7,189 bases of DNA. Origin: Chlorobiales bacterium (GTDB taxonomy: Bacteria > Bacteroidota > Chlorobiia > Chlorobiales > Chlorobiaceae). Below are positions 6,005 to 7,189 of this stretch, piece after piece. Made by a program: the position numbers and the translations under genes. The stretch lies in NCBI GenBank assembly GCA_022360415.1, contig JAKSDB010000135.1:1-7189 (forward strand), given 5' to 3'. How positions within the stretch are numbered: position 1 is the stretch's first letter; every line of letters begins with the position of its first letter. A model generated the notes under the pieces. The model saw only the letters and a list, made by a program, of their open reading frames with translations. It was not told where the DNA came from and did no database searches.

Positions 6005-6661
6005 TCATGCCCCCGAATGTGTTATGAGCTTATGATAAAGCTTGCGTACACCGCATTCAAGCTCCTCCAATGTTCCATTGTTTTCTATCACGTAATCTGC
6101 GTGCTCTTCAAGCTTTTTTTGAGGCCATTGCGCCTTTATCCGGCGCATGATTTCTTCTCTGCTTCCCATGCTCTTCGCCATGGCACGCTCAACTCTTTTT
6201 CCGAGATCGGCAGCAATTACAACAACAACATCCAGTCCCTTGTCCCCTCCTGACTCGAGCAGTATTGCCGCTTCTTTCACCAATATCTTTACTCCGGCCT
6301 CGGAAGCTTCAGCAACAGCTTTCCGAAAGGCGCTGAAGACTTTCGGGTGGATCAACTCATTCAAACGTCTCAATGCCCCGGAATCACTGAAGACCTTTTG
6401 GGCAATGCTTTGTCTGTCAAGCTGGAGCCTTCCTTTCTCATCCCTGGAATAAACATCGTCACCGAAGATTCTTTTTATCCCCTCGGCAATTTCCGAATCG
6501 TCGACCTGGAGGTCCCTGGCAACCTTGTCCGCCTCAAAAACAGCGCATCCCATCCCGGAAAGGATCCTGCACACGCTGCTCTTTCCACTTCCCAGACCGC
6601 CTGTCACGCCAACGAGTAAAGGAGCGGCAGGGTTGCTCCCGGTTTCAGCTGTCATTATCAC
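6005..6661 (-). CDS. coaE: Dephospho-CoA kinase
   Basis: Catalyses the last step of coenzyme A synthesis, ATP-dependent phosphorylation of the 3'-OH of dephospho-CoA, in the cytosol. Visible features: P-loop GGLGSGKS at residues 21-28, the EADKVARDL segment in the substrate (DAD-like) region, LIHPKVF, the AAILLESG segment corresponding to the family's PLLFE, and the KRVERAM...RRIKAQWP lid-region pattern. At 216-218 aa it has normal family length. The start is GTG 6661 or ATG 6655, two codons apart; both lie inside the end of the upstream lipoprotein gene, an overlap of 17 or 11 bases, so translation is probably coupled. It is the second gene of this minus-strand unit and converges with tatC. 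Confidence 0.95.
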   Translation of the reverse strand: MIMTAETGSNPAAPLLVGVTGGLGSGKSSVCRILSGMGCAVFEADKVARDLQVDDSEIAEGIKRIFGDDVYSRDEKGRLQLDRQSIAQKVFSDSGALRRLNELIHPKVFSAFRKAVAEASEAGVKILVKEAAILLESGGDKGLDVVVVIAADLGKRVERAMAKSMGSREEIMRRIKAQWPQKKLEEHADYVIENNGTLEELECGVRKLYHKLITHSGA

Positions 6662-6983
6662 GCAGGTTGTTTTTAACCTCTTTTAAAACAGCCCTCCAGA
6701 GCTTCGGATTTTCCCTGTATGTATCCGAAAGCTCGTTAAAGCTTTCGAGCGTCAGCCCATGAACATCAAAAAGTGAATCAATGAGATCACTTCCCGGCAA
6801 AGACAAACGCTCCGCCCCCTTTGACGATATACCTGAGAGCACAAGATAATCAGCATAAAAAGCGGCAAACCTTTTGTCTCTTTCCTGTAAAGCCGGTGAA
6901 TCTTTTCGGGCGCATCCCTGAGCGAGCGTCAGGGAAAAAACAATCGCAAAAGCAGTAACAGTTCTTGTTATTCGCAGTCTCAT
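6645..6983 (-). CDS. Small secreted protein, probable lipoprotein (DUF4296-like)
   Basis: A 112-aa protein with a classic export signal: basic RLRITR start, hydrophobic core at about residues 8-21, then LAQGC with Cys24 as the candidate lipidation site. The lipobox is imperfect (Ala at -3, Gln at -2), so lipidation is probable, not certain. The mature part is helical and polar; the segment HGLTLESFNELSDTYRENP at about 75-93, followed by a KLWRAVLKEV helix, resembles the DUF4296 lipoproteins of Bacteroidota (a 'hG-t-eeF--s---Y--nP' pattern) from memory. Function unknown. It overlaps coaE and is preceded 15 bases upstream by a strong hairpin. No Shine-Dalgarno is evident before ATG 6983. Confidence 0.8.
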   Translation of the reverse strand: MRLRITRTVTAFAIVFSLTLAQGCARKDSPALQERDKRFAAFYADYLVLSGISSKGAERLSLPGSDLIDSLFDVHGLTLESFNELSDTYRENPKLWRAVLKEVKNNLRDNDS

Positions 6984-6997
6984 ATCAAATCATTGTA

Positions 6998-7035
6998 ACC
7001 TAAACTGAACGTTTCAGCAAACGCTCAATTTAGGT
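6998..7035 (-). promoter_or_regulatory. 17-bp inverted repeat / RNA hairpin before the lipoprotein-coaE unit
   Basis: Arms 6998-7014 and 7019-7035 flank a four-base loop. As minus-strand RNA the arms pair along all 17 positions with two G-U wobbles; as plus-strand RNA the same positions are C-A mismatches. There is no U-tract on either side, so it is not a standard intrinsic terminator. It ends 14 bases before ATG 6983, where a leader structure could influence ribosome access. A protein operator or an interspersed palindromic repeat are alternatives. Confidence 0.6.
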
Positions 7036-7043
7036 GTAAGTAG

Positions 7044-7065
7044 CCGCTCCTGCTTCAGGTTGCGG
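7044..7065. repeat. Short imperfect hairpin in the divergent intergenic region
   Basis: CCGC / GCGG outer arms and CCTG / CAGG inner arms around a three-base loop, separated by a small 1x2 internal loop. It stands next to the longer 6998-7035 hairpin. I match neither of them to a known riboswitch class. Confidence 0.35.
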
Positions 7066-7146
7066 AAAATAGAAGCATCGAGCGGAAAGCGGTGGTAACC
7101 GGAGAAGAATTTCATTAAAAAACATCACATGAGAAACTAAATCTTT

Positions 7147-7189
7147 ATGGCAACAGTTAAAAAACCAAATCTCGTTCTTTTGGCACTTC
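7147..7189 (+). CDS. Start of an unidentified gene, cut by the right edge
   Basis: ATG 7147 follows an in-frame TAA at 7138-7140 and opens 14 codons (MATVKKPNLVLLAL) to the window end. A basic start followed by hydrophobic residues could begin a membrane or exported protein, but 14 residues do not allow a family call. No clear Shine-Dalgarno precedes it. It diverges from the lipoprotein-coaE unit. Confidence 0.4.
   Translation, partial: MATVKKPNLVLLAL

Noticed and set aside
6916..6934. CCCTGA/TCAGGG dyad with an adjacent A-run as a terminator
   Set aside because: It lies inside the lipoprotein signal-sequence codons, and the poly-U would come before the stem on the transcribed strand.
6998..7146. 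Riboswitch or SRP/6S-type RNA in the region before 7147
   Set aside because: The hairpins are clear, but I could not match a B12 box, TPP, SAM or SRP core; naming a class would be a guess.

Overview
The window looks like ordinary chromosome from a bacterium of the Chlorobi/Bacteroidota side of the tree, most likely a green sulfur bacterium (Chlorobiales). This is an inference. It rests on the gene families (a long-chain polyprenyl synthase of menaquinone type, a kinase-less three-PASTA membrane protein, a DUF2934 microprotein, a DUF4296-like lipoprotein), on moderate GC with mixed third-position codon use, and on frequent GTG/TTG start candidates and weak ribosome binding sites. I see no rRNA, tRNA, CRISPR array, insertion sequence, integrase or phage gene.

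Layout from left to right. (1) 1-1353, minus: a ClC-type chloride channel or transporter, cut by the left edge after 451 visible codons. Its promoter-side region holds a 7-codon upstream ORF with a better ribosome binding site than the gene itself. (2) 1469-1588, plus: a 39-residue DUF2934 protein, divergent from clc and followed by a strong hairpin terminator at 1609-1634. (3) 1660-1827, plus: a probable 55-residue single-pass membrane protein with no recognised family. (4) 1881-3606/3660, minus: a two-gene unit, polyprenyl diphosphate synthase followed closely by a three-PASTA membrane-anchored protein, with an extended -10 promoter at 3704-3712. (5) 3806-4866, minus: a secreted PHB-depolymerase/LpqC-type esterase preceded by a possible 32-residue ORF that overlaps its start by ATGA, with a matching promoter at 4905-4933. 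(6) 5105-5986, plus: tatC, with a charged N-terminal extension, divergent from the esterase unit. (7) 6005-6983, minus: a small secreted, probably lipidated protein overlapping coaE (dephospho-CoA kinase), convergent with tatC. (8) 6984-7146: a divergent intergenic region with a 17-bp hairpin whose two imperfect positions are G-U wobbles only in the minus-strand RNA. (9) 7147-7189, plus: the first 14 codons of another gene, cut by the right edge.

Functionally these are housekeeping and envelope genes: isoprenoid tail synthesis, cell-wall-facing PASTA domains, Tat export, CoA synthesis, anion transport and a periplasmic or secreted hydrolase. I did not find a convincing new multi-gene system. 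The points most worth a second look are small: the three microproteins, the clc upstream ORF, the anion-pathway substitutions in ClC, and the strand-asymmetric hairpin before the lipoprotein-coaE unit.
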